From: Nocardia arizonensis
GTDB lineage: Bacteria > Actinomycetota > Actinomycetes > Mycobacteriales > Mycobacteriaceae
Direction: 5' to 3'
Assembly (NCBI RefSeq): GCF_001310275.1
Contig: NZ_LGYZ01000030.1
Span: 1-63,739, forward strand
Length of the DNA stretch: 63,739 nucleotides
The notes under the pieces were generated by a model. That model worked only from the letters and a program-made list of their open reading frames with translations, did not search any database and was not told the origin of the DNA. The position numbers and the translations under genes are program-made. Positions 1-8,565 of the stretch are shown here, in pieces (the stretch's first letter is position 1; each line of letters starts with the position of its first letter).

Positions 1-2221
1 TGAGTCCGGCGACGAGTTTCCCAGGAACGTTGTGCCAGATACCGAGGAGCGAGGCCGCTCCGGCTCCGGCCATCGCACTGGCGTAGACGTACTGCACCGC
101 GTCGGGACCCAAATGCAGATGCCAGCCGTACCATCTGGATTCGACGTAACTGCCACCACCGAGATTGATCCTGTCACCGATCTCGGTCGCACGAGGGATA
201 TTTGTCGTCTCGGAGAGCAGGCGCACAGTGGATTCCTGTGACTTGGGTGTGGGCGAGTTCGCGGGCGCTGGGCTGTCATCGATGCCGGCGAGGTTGACGC
301 TGGGCGCCTCCACCGAACGATCTTTCAGGTGCACCTTGGGACCATACTGCGCTGCTGTGGCTGCGACAACGGGCACTACGGCAGCCGAGGCGGCGCACGC
401 AGGGCATTTTCCGTTGAGATCCAAAGTGTTCACCGGGTCGCCGTTGACGTAGTCGTAGCTGTTCGCCGAACCGCCCGGGACTGGGTCGACTTGCAGGAAC
501 CGTCCCAGGATGGGCAGATAGGTTCGCGCGCCCATTTCGACCGCCTGCTGACCCGCCGCGTGTTCGACGGGGACGGTGTGTTGACCCAGCCATCCGAAGT
601 CCATGCCGCCTTCCGCGGTGGCCGGAATCGGGATGTCGCCGAACGCGCCGGTTGTCGGGTCGATGTTCTGGCCGAAGGGGTCGTAGAGGTGGATCGCACC
701 TGTGCGCGCCCCCGCGCCGTCGGCGGTGATCAGGATGTCGCCGTGGATGTTCGGATACGACCAGGCTGCGGTGTTCTGCGGATAGTTCTTGGTCAGCAGC
801 GCGCCGCCGGGGAGATTCACCACGCGCTGGCGCAGTTTCCCGGCCCCGTCGAGGATGAATTCCGGTCCACCGGAATCGGAGGTGAATCCGTAGCGGGTGA
901 CCTGGTCGGGGTTGGTTCCGTCCTTGACGGTGCGAGCCGAGATGCGGTCGTGCACGTCGCGGGTGTAGGTCACGCTGCGTCCGGCGGCGGTCGTGGTTCG
1001 CATGTGCCGGAGGGTGGAGTCGTAGCCGAGGGTGTCGGCGCCGACCTTGGTCGCGTTGCCGTAGGGGTCGTAGACGAACGACAGCGCGGTGGCGCCGTTG
1101 GTGGACAGCAACCGGTCGGCACCGTCGTAGCAGTAGTTGGTCACCGCGGCGGGCCCGCCGTTGAAGCTGTCGGCGAAGGACGTGCGGTTGGTGTTCAGGC
1201 CCGCGGCCGCGTTGGGGCCGCAGCCGTCGGCGGCGGCGTAGCCGTAGGTCAGTTGATGGAAGGGCACGGAGGCCGCGACCAGTCGTCCGACGCCGTCGTA
1301 GGTGTAGTGGGAGTCGTAGATCGTGCTGGGATCGGCGGTGTCGGTGATCCTGTCGTCGATGATGCGCTGGTCGCGGGATCTGGTCGCGGCATTGGTGACT
1401 TCGGAGCCGGGAACCTTCCAGGTCAGGCCGACCAGTGAGCCCGCGTCGTTGTGGCCGATCGCGAGACTGGTGCCGTTGCCGTAGGTGGCACTGGTGAGCA
1501 CTCCGGCTTGGTAGCCCGGTGTTGCCACGGTCTGGCCGTCCAGTTCCAGGCGAGTCAGTCGTGAGGCGTCGTCCCAGAAGTACTTCAGCGTCGAGCCGAC
1601 TCCGTCGATGGTGGTGGTCTCGCTGGTCTTCCGTCCGGCCAGGTCGTACTCGAATGTGGTGGTGACACCGTTGGCGTCGGTGTAGGACACCACCTGCAGG
1701 TGCAGGTTGAGTACTGCGGTGGTCGACCCACTGTTGTCGGTGACCTTGTGCTTGCGGGGGTCACCGCCCACGGCGTAGTCGTGGGTGACGGTGCGGGCCG
1801 GTTGATCGTCCAACGCCGGGTAGGTCTTGGTGAGTTCGCGCCCGCGGGCGTCGTAGCTCACGCACGACCAGGGTTCGTTGTTGGAGCGCGTGGCGGCGAT
1901 CCGTCCGGCGGCGGTGTACACGGTCTCGAGGACGCTGGCCGTGCCGTCGGAGGTCTTCGCCGTCCGCACGGCCTTGACCCGGCCGCCCTGTGGCACGGCG
2001 GGCGAGTTCGAGACGCAGGGATTGGCGCGGGTCTCGTTGTCGCCGTAGTACTCCGACTTACCGTGGGTATCGGCGTTGCCGAGATCACCCGCGGGGAGTG
2101 TGGCCGCGACTTGGCGCAGGAACCCTTCGCCCGGTCGCTCGAACTTGGTGCGACTGGTCAGGTTCAGCCCGCCCGCGTCGCCGGTCTTGACGGGCAAACA
2201 GTAAGCATGATGTGATGCGGG
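1..2221 (-). pseudogene. RHS/YD-repeat protein, C-terminal part only; runs off window, no proper start
   Basis: Reading the minus strand from 2221 to position 1 gives one uninterrupted frame full of YD-type repeats (for example YDGVGRLVAAS, CYDGADRLL, EYDLAGRKT, YDPYGNATK). An RHS core-like segment near 530-700 contains LPILGRFLQVDP and YDYVNGDPVN, and a variable C-terminal tail follows and leaves the window. RHS proteins are large secreted or surface toxins whose C-terminal end after the core is the effector. An in-frame TGA at 2222-2224 closes the frame upstream and no ATG or ribosome site follows closely; the first possible start is TTG at 2197. The N-terminal portion is therefore missing or detached, which suggests a displaced RHS cassette or a decayed gene. 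The toxin tail cannot be classified because it is cut by the window edge. Confidence 0.75.
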
Positions 2222-2226
2222 TCACT
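2211..2226. promoter_or_regulatory. CRP/FNR-family-like palindrome (9 of 10 positions)
   Basis: TGTGA-N6-TCACT lies over the 5' limit of the RHS reading frame. It resembles the TGTGA-N6-TCACA site bound by CRP/GlxR-type regulators in actinobacteria. It pairs with a perfect copy about 310 bp away. Binding is inferred only. Confidence 0.35.
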
Positions 2227-2621
2227 ATATCTCGTTCAACTCCGGCTCGGCTGACCATCTTTCGAGTGAATGCGGGACGAACCGTGAACCCGAGTTCCGA
2301 GCCGGAACGGACTCACGCCACAGACCAGGCCGCACACCGCCGAGACCGGTCATGCACGTGACACCGGCGTGCGCCGTAGTCGATCTCACCACGGCCATGA
2401 AGTTTCGCGGCTGCGCCGACCGCCCGAAACCGACGTTTCGCAGACTGGCACATCCCCGACGCAACGTCACCCACCCATGCCGGTCAGGCGTGCGTCGAGC
2501 CCGAGTCTGTACTACCCGCGCCATGTGATCTATATCACAGTTGAAGATGTCAGCAACCAGGCCGTGACCCGCCGGTCCGAGTCGGGACAGGGTTCGCCCC
2601 ACGGTCCGGCCCGAGATCCGA
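2227..2621. other. Intergenic region between RHS fragment and GntR gene, with a CRP-like site at 2524-2539
   Basis: No convincing gene is seen here; the open frames lack coding character and family resemblance. The notable element is TGTGATCTATATCACA at 2524-2539, a perfect TGTGA-N6-TCACA palindrome about 80 bp before the GntR-type gene. It matches the consensus of CRP-family regulators and could control either neighbour. Confidence 0.5.
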
Positions 2622-2987
2622 TTGCCGGGGCAGTCGAGCCCCGACAGTCCACGCGCCCCACCGGTCGGGCCGAGTCGTCCTGCGCAGCGGCGATCCGGCG
2701 GGGCCGCGCGACGTGCGGTCACCAGCGGCGAGTTGGCCGTCAATGAACAACTCCCGTCCGCGACGGAGTTGGCGCGGGCGTTGTCCGTCGACCGCAATAC
2801 CGTCCTGGCCGCGTATCGGAGGCTTCGGGAGGAACGGGTTGTGGACTTCCGGCGCGGGCGCGGCGTCCGCGTCACCGCGACAGCGCCGACCGCTGCCCCG
2901 GTGGAACAGGCCGCCCGCCAACTGATCGAATCCGCACGTGTCAACGGATACAGCAAGGCCGAGGTGCTCGGCTTGATCGAGGAGTGA
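2622..2987 (+). CDS. GntR-family transcriptional regulator, short form
   Basis: 121 aa from a TTG start; the start is uncertain because no clear ribosome site precedes it. The winged-helix domain covers about residues 30-85: TSGELAVNEQLPSATELA is the recognition segment, and SVDRNTVLAAYRRLREERVV is the usual GntR helix-turn-helix with the wing. The protein ends soon after, with LIESARVNGYSKAEVLGLIEE, the short helical tail typical of the YtrA subgroup. YtrA-type regulators usually sit beside ABC or DUF1648 genes, but none follows here. The N-terminal 30 residues look unlike the family, so the annotated start may be too far upstream or the 5' end altered. Confidence 0.75.
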   Translation: MPGQSSPDSPRAPPVGPSRPAQRRSGGAARRAVTSGELAVNEQLPSATELARALSVDRNTVLAAYRRLREERVVDFRRGRGVRVTATAPTAAPVEQAARQLIESARVNGYSKAEVLGLIEE

Positions 2988-3028
2988 CCTGTTGGTCCTT
3001 CTGTCTTCGGGTGGCATTGCGGTCGTAG

Positions 3029-3298
3029 TCAATCGTCGTAGTGGTGACGACAGGCAACTATCGTCACGTTGTCGTCGTCGGCCACGTAGATCAACCGGTG
3101 TTCGTCGGTTATCCGCCGTGACCATAGTCCGGCCAAGTTGTGCCGCAAGGGTTCCGGCTTGCCGATGCCCTCAGCGTTGCCGTTGCGCCGGATATCCTCG
3201 ATCAAGCGGTTGACTTTGCAGAGCAACCTACGATCGCGGGCGAGCCATCCGCTGTAGTCCTCCCACCCGTTGGAGTCGAACCCCACCTTGCGGCTCAC
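3029..3298 (-). CDS. yoeB: Toxin YoeB (Txe/YoeB family mRNA interferase)
   Basis: 89 aa, the normal length for YoeB. The family pattern is clear: WEDYSGWLARDRRLLCKVN near the N-terminus, GKPEPLRHNLAGLWSRRI in the middle and the terminal catalytic-type residues His86-Tyr87 in CRHHYDD. YoeB proteins bind the ribosomal A site and cut mRNA during translation. The ATG overlaps the stop of the upstream antitoxin by 4 bases (ATGA), so the two are translationally coupled with antitoxin first. Regulation is expected through conditional cooperativity of the YefM-YoeB complex on its own promoter, which is known for the family and not visible here. Confidence 0.93.
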   Translation of the reverse strand: MSRKVGFDSNGWEDYSGWLARDRRLLCKVNRLIEDIRRNGNAEGIGKPEPLRHNLAGLWSRRITDEHRLIYVADDDNVTIVACRHHYDD

Positions 3299-3567
3299 TC
3301 GTCGTTGTCCTCGGGTTCGATCAGCTCGTGGGCTTCCACCCTGCCTGATTCCAAGTTCGCGATCGACTCGAGCAAGCGGCGAGTATTGGCCCTGGTGGAC
3401 AGAACGTAGGCCGTTTCTTTCAAGGAGTTGTATTCGGCCAGCGAGATCACCACGGCGGGCTCTTTCCCGCCTGAACGAGTGATCACGACCTCGTCGTTGT
3501 CCTCGGTGGCTGCGTCCAGTACTTCAGACCAGTTCTGACGCGCTTCGGTGCTGTGCATGGCTCGCAT
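3295..3567 (-). CDS. yefM: Antitoxin YefM (Phd/YefM family)
   Basis: 90 aa. An N-terminal Phd/YefM fold (MRAMHSTEARQNWSEVLDAA, then DEVVITRSGGKEPAVVISLAEYNSL) is followed by an acidic C-terminal tail (ELIEPEDNDE) that would wrap YoeB. The start at 3567 is chosen over 3594 because GAAGGGG sits just upstream and the family begins with M(R/K)xMxxxEAR. It neutralises YoeB and represses the operon. The pair lies between RHS debris and a transporter-like gene, a common place for toxin-antitoxin modules to be gained. Confidence 0.92.
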   Translation of the reverse strand: MRAMHSTEARQNWSEVLDAATEDNDEVVITRSGGKEPAVVISLAEYNSLKETAYVLSTRANTRRLLESIANLESGRVEAHELIEPEDNDE

Positions 3568-3663
3568 GGGGCCCCTTCTCTCGTCGCACTGCAATGGTAC
3601 AGAATAACGTACGTGATCGGATACCTCCGTTAGATCGAGTCCGGCGCGGTCGTGACCGGTCCA

Positions 3664-4374
3664 TTACTTCTCCGCTAGCGGGCCGTGACGGTCGAGGTGC
3701 AGGTAGGTGTAGACCGTAACCAGCAGGCAGACCGCGGTGGCCGTGATGAGCATCGCCCAGCCCGCCACCATCAAGCTCAGGATGCCGCCGAGTAGGGCGC
3801 CGAAGGCGAACGATGTGAAGAGCAGGAAATAGTCGAGCCAGTCGGCGTAGGTGCCGCCGCTGATATGGCGTTCGACGCCCTGGCCGAGTTTGACCAGGGT
3901 GCCGGTCACGTAGCTGAGGGGGATGGATACTTCGCCGTTCTTCACGAACGAGGTGTTGAGGGCGCCGACACCGAACGCGACGAACAGTATGGGGACGAAT
4001 TCGATTCGGGTGGACGAGGTCAGCTGGTAGAGGGCGAAATCTATGACCGACGCCGCGGCCAGAGAGGCGGTGGTCAGCAGGGTGGGGCCGTGGGGGTGGC
4101 CGCTCCAGAAATAGCGGCGGCACAGTGCGGCGACCACCACGCCGGACAGGAACGAGGGCAGCAGCATGGCCGCGGCGATGGCGACATCGCGTTCGTCGTG
4201 GAAGTGGCCGAGGACCGCGCGTTCGGTATTGCCGGTCATGAAAGTGACGAAGTAACCCGCGGTGTGCATGAATGCGGCGGCGCCGATCAGGCCGGCGAGT
4301 GCGGCCAGTACCCACGACAGCCGTGCCTCGTTGTCGTAGAGCTCTCTTCTGCGGACGTCGTCCGGCTGCCGCAC
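3664..4374 (-). CDS. DUF1275 (YoaK family) membrane protein
   Basis: 236 aa with six predicted membrane segments. Family hallmarks are FVTFMTGNTERAVLG near residue 45, the GALNTSFVKNGE stretch near residue 135, and SYVTGTLVKLGQ near residue 155. DUF1275 proteins are inner-membrane proteins of unknown transport role. The ATG at 4374 gives the usual N-terminal cytoplasmic segment. The gene is transcribed away from the acyl-CoA-dehydrogenase-like gene; the 114-bp gap between them would carry both promoters. Confidence 0.88.
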   Translation of the reverse strand: MRQPDDVRRRELYDNEARLSWVLAALAGLIGAAAFMHTAGYFVTFMTGNTERAVLGHFHDERDVAIAAAMLLPSFLSGVVVAALCRRYFWSGHPHGPTLLTTASLAAASVIDFALYQLTSSTRIEFVPILFVAFGVGALNTSFVKNGEVSIPLSYVTGTLVKLGQGVERHISGGTYADWLDYFLLFTSFAFGALLGGILSLMVAGWAMLITATAVCLLVTVYTYLHLDRHGPLAEK

Positions 4375-4488
4375 TGTCGGGCTCCTCCCGGTCGGGTGCT
4401 GACAACTCCGAGTGAACCCGGTGAGTCCGCGAAATCCATGGAGGGTAGGCGGTGAGCCGCGGTTATTCGGCGGCGCTACCGTGCATCT

Positions 4489-5394
4489 GTGGAATCAGTG
4501 TTCGACTATCTGCTGACCGCGCCCGCCTTGGAAACGCCGCCGGTGAGCATCGCGCAGGCTTGGGCGCGGCATCGTTCGCTCTCCGACCGGTTCGCCGCAC
4601 CGCTGGACGCGGCGGTCGCAGGCGGATTCGGCGCGGACCGACTCGGCTACGCGTTTCTCTCCGGGTATCAGGAGGCGCTGCGTGCTTTGGTACCCGAGCT
4701 GCCCGAGGGGGAGTTGACCGCGTTCGCCGCCACCGAGGCGGAGGGGGCGCATCCGTCGGTGATCCGTACCGAACTCTCGGAAAGCGGGGCGGTGCGCGGA
4801 ACCAAGACCTTCACGACCATGGGCACATCGGCACGGTGGATGATCGTGATCACGAGTGTCGGGACGGACGCGCACGGGCGTAACGCCCTACGCGCGGCAC
4901 TGGTCGACGCCGCGCAACCCGGTGTCACCGTGACGGAGAATCCGGCGGTGCCGTTCGCGCCCGAGATACCGCACGCCACCGTCACATTCGTCGACGCGCG
5001 CGCTCGGGTGCTGCCCGGCGACGGCTATGCGGACTACCTGAAACCTTTCCGCACACTCGAGGACGGGCATGTTATCGCGGCGGCGCTCGGCTGGCTGGTG
5101 CGAGTCGGCCGCGCGGCGGGCTGGTCGCGGCAGGCGCGCCAGGGGCTGCTGGCCGCGGTGGCCGCGCTGCGCGGAATCGACTGGTCGCGGCCGCGCGAAC
5201 CAGGTACGCATATCGCCTTGGGCGGAGTGCTCGATCAGGTCGACCGGCTGCTGGCGGAACTGGATTCGCAGTGGGCGCTGGTGGATACGGGGACGCGGAC
5301 GCGGTGGGAACGGGATCGGCCGCTGCTCGGCACCGCGGGGCGGGCGCGGGCGCTGCGGTTGGCGGCGGCGTGGCGCGCGGTGGACCCGGACTGA
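4489..5394 (+). CDS. Acyl-CoA dehydrogenase-like protein (short)
   Basis: 301 aa, shorter than the usual 380-400. The beta-domain signature is present as FAATEAEGAHPSVIRTEL, then GAVRGTKTFTTMGTSARWMIV (a variant of the GxKxFIT segment), which binds flavin and substrate in this superfamily. The C-terminal helical bundle is abbreviated, so the catalytic glutamate cannot be assigned and enzymatic activity is uncertain. The GTG start lies 6 bases after TACCGT (4477-4482), a good actinobacterial -10 box, and no ribosome site precedes it, so the message is probably leaderless. Two tandem hairpins follow the stop. Confidence 0.72.
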   Translation: MESVFDYLLTAPALETPPVSIAQAWARHRSLSDRFAAPLDAAVAGGFGADRLGYAFLSGYQEALRALVPELPEGELTAFAATEAEGAHPSVIRTELSESGAVRGTKTFTTMGTSARWMIVITSVGTDAHGRNALRAALVDAAQPGVTVTENPAVPFAPEIPHATVTFVDARARVLPGDGYADYLKPFRTLEDGHVIAAALGWLVRVGRAAGWSRQARQGLLAAVAALRGIDWSRPREPGTHIALGGVLDQVDRLLAELDSQWALVDTGTRTRWERDRPLLGTAGRARALRLAAAWRAVDPD

Positions 5395-5412
5395 CCTACC
5401 CCGGACATGGGA

Positions 5413-5451
5413 GCGGGCCTCGGCGAAGGGGGGGAGTTAGCCGAGGCCCGC
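5413..5451 (+). terminator. Terminator hairpin after the acyl-CoA-dehydrogenase-like gene
   Basis: A perfect 12-bp inverted repeat (GCGGGCCTCGGC at 5413-5424, complement at 5440-5451) lies 19 bases after the stop. There is no U tract, as is common in actinobacteria. Confidence 0.75.
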
Positions 5452-5456
5452 GTAAG

Positions 5457-5481
5457 GTCGGCCCGGGGGGGAGGGGCCGAC
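5457..5481 (+). terminator. Second tandem hairpin
   Basis: GTCGGCCC at 5457-5464 pairs with GGGCCGAC at 5474-5481, directly after the first hairpin. Tandem hairpins often act together as a terminator. Confidence 0.55.
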
Positions 5482-6252
5482 GTGAATGATCCTACGCGAA
5501 GATCGGCGATTGTGGGTGCGTGGGGAAGCACACTTTGGAAGTTTTTCGCGCGGATTCGGACCCCTCGGTTGCCCCGCGATGTCCCCACCTTCGCCGACCG
5601 TGCGGTCTGCTCCATCTGGAAGCGGCTAGATGTTTGCCAAAATGCTTGTGTAACAGCGGTTTCCGCTGGCAGTGCAAATTTCGAGCGGAGTCGGAGTTGA
5701 TCACTGGAACCGTGCCGCGCGGTCACTGTGTGTCCGGAATCGCCGCTGTCACGGCTTGGACATCACCGAGACACCGTCCGAATTCGCCGCGTGTCGCGGG
5801 CCGCATGCATGTCGTGTGCGGTCGGAATCTGTCGGACCCCGGTGCCATCATGTGCGCGTGATCACGGACTCCGGCCGAGGCCGTACGACCGGCATCGCCA
5901 TCGAACGACGGGGCGAGTATGCGGTACGCGATATTCGCGTACCGCACTACGCGCGCCGGCGACGATTCCGGCACGGCACCATGTACTCGGTCGCATTCCG
6001 GAACGGCAACCCCGAGCACCGTCCGATCCGGGATGCGGCCCTTTCTGTCGGGCGCTCCGCTGTCGACGCTGTCGACCAACCTGTCGCCGTAGCCGCCGCA
6101 CGCCGCACAAATGGGATGAAATCGTCCGAGCCCAGCGCAATACTGACTCCGGTACGGGGCCGGATGCCCGATTCGGCGTCACCGCGTCGACGGTCACACG
6201 ACCGACGCCGATGGAACTTCGTCATCGAGAAGAAACGAACGTCAGGAGAAAT
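5482..6252. other. Long intergenic region upstream of the ABC exporter
   Basis: About 770 bases without a recognisable gene. Several open frames exist on both strands but none has a family resemblance, a good ribosome site or consistent codon bias. The one clear structure is the operator-like palindrome at 5920-5946. A degraded divergent regulator gene is possible but cannot be shown. Confidence 0.5.
5920..5946. promoter_or_regulatory. Operator-like perfect palindrome
   Basis: TGCGGTACGCGA, three bases (TAT), then its exact reverse complement. Size and symmetry fit a TetR-type or similar dimeric repressor site. It lies about 310 bp upstream of the exporter genes. Confidence 0.5.
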
Positions 6253-7248
6253 ATGCCCGACGCAATAGTCGCCGAGGGTCTCGTCAAACGCTACGGCGCG
6301 GTCGCCGCCCTCGATGGGCTCGATCTGTCGGTGCCGGAGGGCACCGTCACCGCGTTGCTCGGCCCGAACGGCGCCGGAAAGACCACCACCGTCCGGGTGC
6401 TGACCACGTTGTTGATACCCGACGAGGGCAAAGCGACAGTCGCGGGAATCGACGTCCTGCGCGACCCGCAGGCGCTGCGTTCGCAGATCGGGGCATCGGG
6501 ACAGTACGCGGCCGTCGACGAATACCTCACCGGATTCGAGAATCTGGAGATGGTGGGCAGGCTGTACCACATGGGGGTGCAGCGCAGTAAGGAACGCGCC
6601 CGCGAACTGCTCGAACGCTTCCGGCTCAGCGACGCCGCCGACCGCCCGGTGCGCGGCTACTCCGGCGGCATGCGCCGCAGGCTCGACCTCGCAGGCGCCC
6701 TGGTGGCCAATCCGCCGGTGCTGTTCCTGGACGAGCCGACCACCGGCCTCGACCCGCGCGCCCGCCTCGACCTGTGGGACGTCATCGAGGAACTGGTCGC
6801 GGGCGGCACCACGCTGTTGCTCACCACGCAGTACATGGAAGAGGCCGATCGGCTCGCCGACGCCATCGCGGTGATCGATCACGGCAAGGTCATCGCCCGC
6901 GGCACCGCCGACGAACTGAAGACCCTCGTCGGCGGCGACCGCATCGAACTCACCGTCGAGACAGTGGACAAATTGGCGGTCGCCCAGGAGGCGCTGTCGG
7001 GTCTCGCCGACGGTGAGATCCACCTCGAACCCGGGCTGCGTCGCATCACGGTGCCGGTCAGCAATGGTTCGCAGGCATTGGTCGACGCCATCGGCCTGCT
7101 CGCGAAACACGAGGTGAAGATCCACGATGTCGGTCTGCGCCGTCCCTCGCTGGACGACGTGTTCCTCACCCTCACCGGTCACGAGGCCGAGGAGAACGCC
7201 GACATGGCGGCCGAGCTGCACGAGAAGACGGAAGGAAGTGTGCGATGA
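6253..7248 (+). CDS. Daunorubicin-resistance-type ABC transporter ATP-binding protein (DrrA family)
   Basis: 331 aa. Walker A GPNGAGKTTT near residue 38, signature YSGGMRRRLDLAGAL near residue 137, Walker B VLFLDEPTTGLD near residue 158, and the DrrA-specific C-terminal region ending in GLRRPSLDDVFLTLTG. The protein energises export of a hydrophobic compound with the adjacent permease. The ATG at 6253 is preceded by AGGAGA at the right spacing; the frame is open further upstream but that part is not DrrA-like. Its stop overlaps the permease start (ATGA). The substrate cannot be inferred; no biosynthetic genes are nearby. Confidence 0.93.
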   Translation: MPDAIVAEGLVKRYGAVAALDGLDLSVPEGTVTALLGPNGAGKTTTVRVLTTLLIPDEGKATVAGIDVLRDPQALRSQIGASGQYAAVDEYLTGFENLEMVGRLYHMGVQRSKERARELLERFRLSDAADRPVRGYSGGMRRRLDLAGALVANPPVLFLDEPTTGLDPRARLDLWDVIEELVAGGTTLLLTTQYMEEADRLADAIAVIDHGKVIARGTADELKTLVGGDRIELTVETVDKLAVAQEALSGLADGEIHLEPGLRRITVPVSNGSQALVDAIGLLAKHEVKIHDVGLRRPSLDDVFLTLTGHEAEENADMAAELHEKTEGSVR

Positions 7249-8099
7249 CCGCGGCCACCGCGACACCGCAGGCCCAGCGGCCGGGATCGTTCGAACGCCT
7301 GGCGATCGTGATCAACGACAGCAGGACAATCGCCAAGCGCAATGTCATCAAGATCAGGCGCGTCCCGGATGTGCTGATCTTCTCGACGCTGTCGCCGATC
7401 ATGTTCGTCCTGCTGTTCGCCTACGTCTTCGGCACCGCCATCCAGGTGCCGGGTATGGAGGGCGGCTATCGGGAGTTCCTGATCGCGGGGATCTTCGCCC
7501 AGACCGTGGTGTTCGGTGCGACCTTCACCGGCGCCGGTCTGGCCGACGACATGCAGAAGGGCATCATCGACCGGTTCCGGTCGTTGCCGATGGCGCCGTC
7601 GGCGGTGCTGGTCGGTCGGACACTCAGCGATGTCGTGATCAATATCGTCAGCCTGGTCGTCATGTCGCTGACCGGTCTGCTGGTGGGCTGGCGCATCCGA
7701 GGGTCGTTCCTGGACGCCGTCATCGCCTACGCCCTGCTGCTGCTGTTCGCCTACGCGGTGTCGTGGATCATGGCCGTGGTCGGGCTGCTGGTCCGCACGC
7801 CGGAGGTGTTCAACAACGCCAGCTTCATGGTGATCTTCCCGCTGACCTTCCTGGCCAACACCTTCGTGCCGCTGGAGAACCTGCCCGCGGTTCTCAAGGT
7901 GTTCGCCGAATGGAATCCGGTCTCCGCGGTCACCCAGGCCACCCGTGACCTGTTCGGCAACAACAACCCCGCCGTGCCTGCCCCGGAAGCCTGGCCGTTG
8001 CGTCACCCGGAGATCACCACACTCGGGTGGGTAGCGATCATCCTGGTGGTCTTCGTGCCGCTCGCGCTGCGTCAGTACAAGCGGACCGTCAGCCGCTGA
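7245..8099 (+). CDS. ABC-2 type permease (DrrB family)
   Basis: 284 aa with six hydrophobic segments. ABC-2 landmarks are NVIKIRRVPDVLIFSTLSP before the first helix, GIIDRFRSLPMAPSAVLVGR near residue 110 and FLANTFVPLENLPAVLKVF near residue 210. It forms the membrane channel for the upstream ATPase, with which it is translationally coupled by a 4-base overlap. Family knowledge indicates drug or lipid export at the cytoplasmic membrane. Confidence 0.92.
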   Translation: MTAATATPQAQRPGSFERLAIVINDSRTIAKRNVIKIRRVPDVLIFSTLSPIMFVLLFAYVFGTAIQVPGMEGGYREFLIAGIFAQTVVFGATFTGAGLADDMQKGIIDRFRSLPMAPSAVLVGRTLSDVVINIVSLVVMSLTGLLVGWRIRGSFLDAVIAYALLLLFAYAVSWIMAVVGLLVRTPEVFNNASFMVIFPLTFLANTFVPLENLPAVLKVFAEWNPVSAVTQATRDLFGNNNPAVPAPEAWPLRHPEITTLGWVAIILVVFVPLALRQYKRTVSR

Positions 8100-8303
8100 T
8101 CAGCGACCGTTGTCCGCGCCCGCCCCGGCCATCGGGGTGGGCGCGGCGCCGTTGCGCGAGTACCCGATACGCGGTGGCGCGGGGGCGGGCCGCGGCGGCT
8201 GTGGACGGCGACCGCGCACCAGCCAGGTCGCGCCGGCGGCCAGTGCCACGGCGGCGGCGGCGATCAGCGAACGTGTCGAGACATGCAGGCTCCTCGAGGT
8301 CAT
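8100..8303 (-). CDS. Small single-pass membrane protein, unknown
   Basis: 67 aa. One hydrophobic segment (LIAAAAVALAAGATWLV, residues 13-29) is followed by a Pro/Arg-rich tail. The start at 8303 is ATG. The stop abuts the end of the DrrB gene, so the two converge without a spacer. No family is recognised. The short length and simple composition leave the possibility that it is not a gene. Confidence 0.45.
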   Translation of the reverse strand: MTSRSLHVSTRSLIAAAAVALAAGATWLVRGRRPQPPRPAPAPPRIGYSRNGAAPTPMAGAGADNGR

Positions 8304-8406
8304 TGGACCACTTTGGCATACGCCGGTGAATCGCGCCCGTGCCCCTGGTAGGACGTGGGTTACCCGGTCGGCGGGCCCGTCGGCGATTCGTGACTAGCAT
8401 GGCGGG

Positions 8407-8561
8407 GTGACCCCACCGATTCAGACCGCCGGTGCGGTTTCGACCGCGGATACCTGCTGGGGATGGCGAACGCGGTCGTCGACGCCAACGCAGCCACCCC
8501 GACCGACCGCGACGATCGACCGAAGGAGCCGGTGATCATCTCCAAGATCACCATCGAGTGA
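8407..8561 (+). pseudogene. ppiA: Remnant of ppiA (peptidyl-prolyl isomerase)
   Basis: Two ends of a cyclophilin gene remain. GTG at 8407 begins VTPPIQTAGAV, like the start of actinobacterial PpiA. From about 8470 another frame reads VVDANAATPTDRDDRPKEPV then IISKITIE and a stop at 8559-8561, matching the usual C-terminus. The two parts are in different frames, and the catalytic core (about 130 residues) is absent, so an internal deletion has destroyed the gene. Position supports the call: in related genomes ppiA lies near the PH-domain and crgA genes. Confidence 0.7.
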
Positions 8562-8565
8562 CACG

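Noticed and set aside
2225..2956. 243-codon open frame opposite the GntR gene
   Set aside because: It overlaps the HTH-coding region antisense and has no recognisable domain.
5947..7266. 439-codon open frame opposite the ABC ATPase
   Set aside because: Antisense to Walker motifs; no start region or domain.
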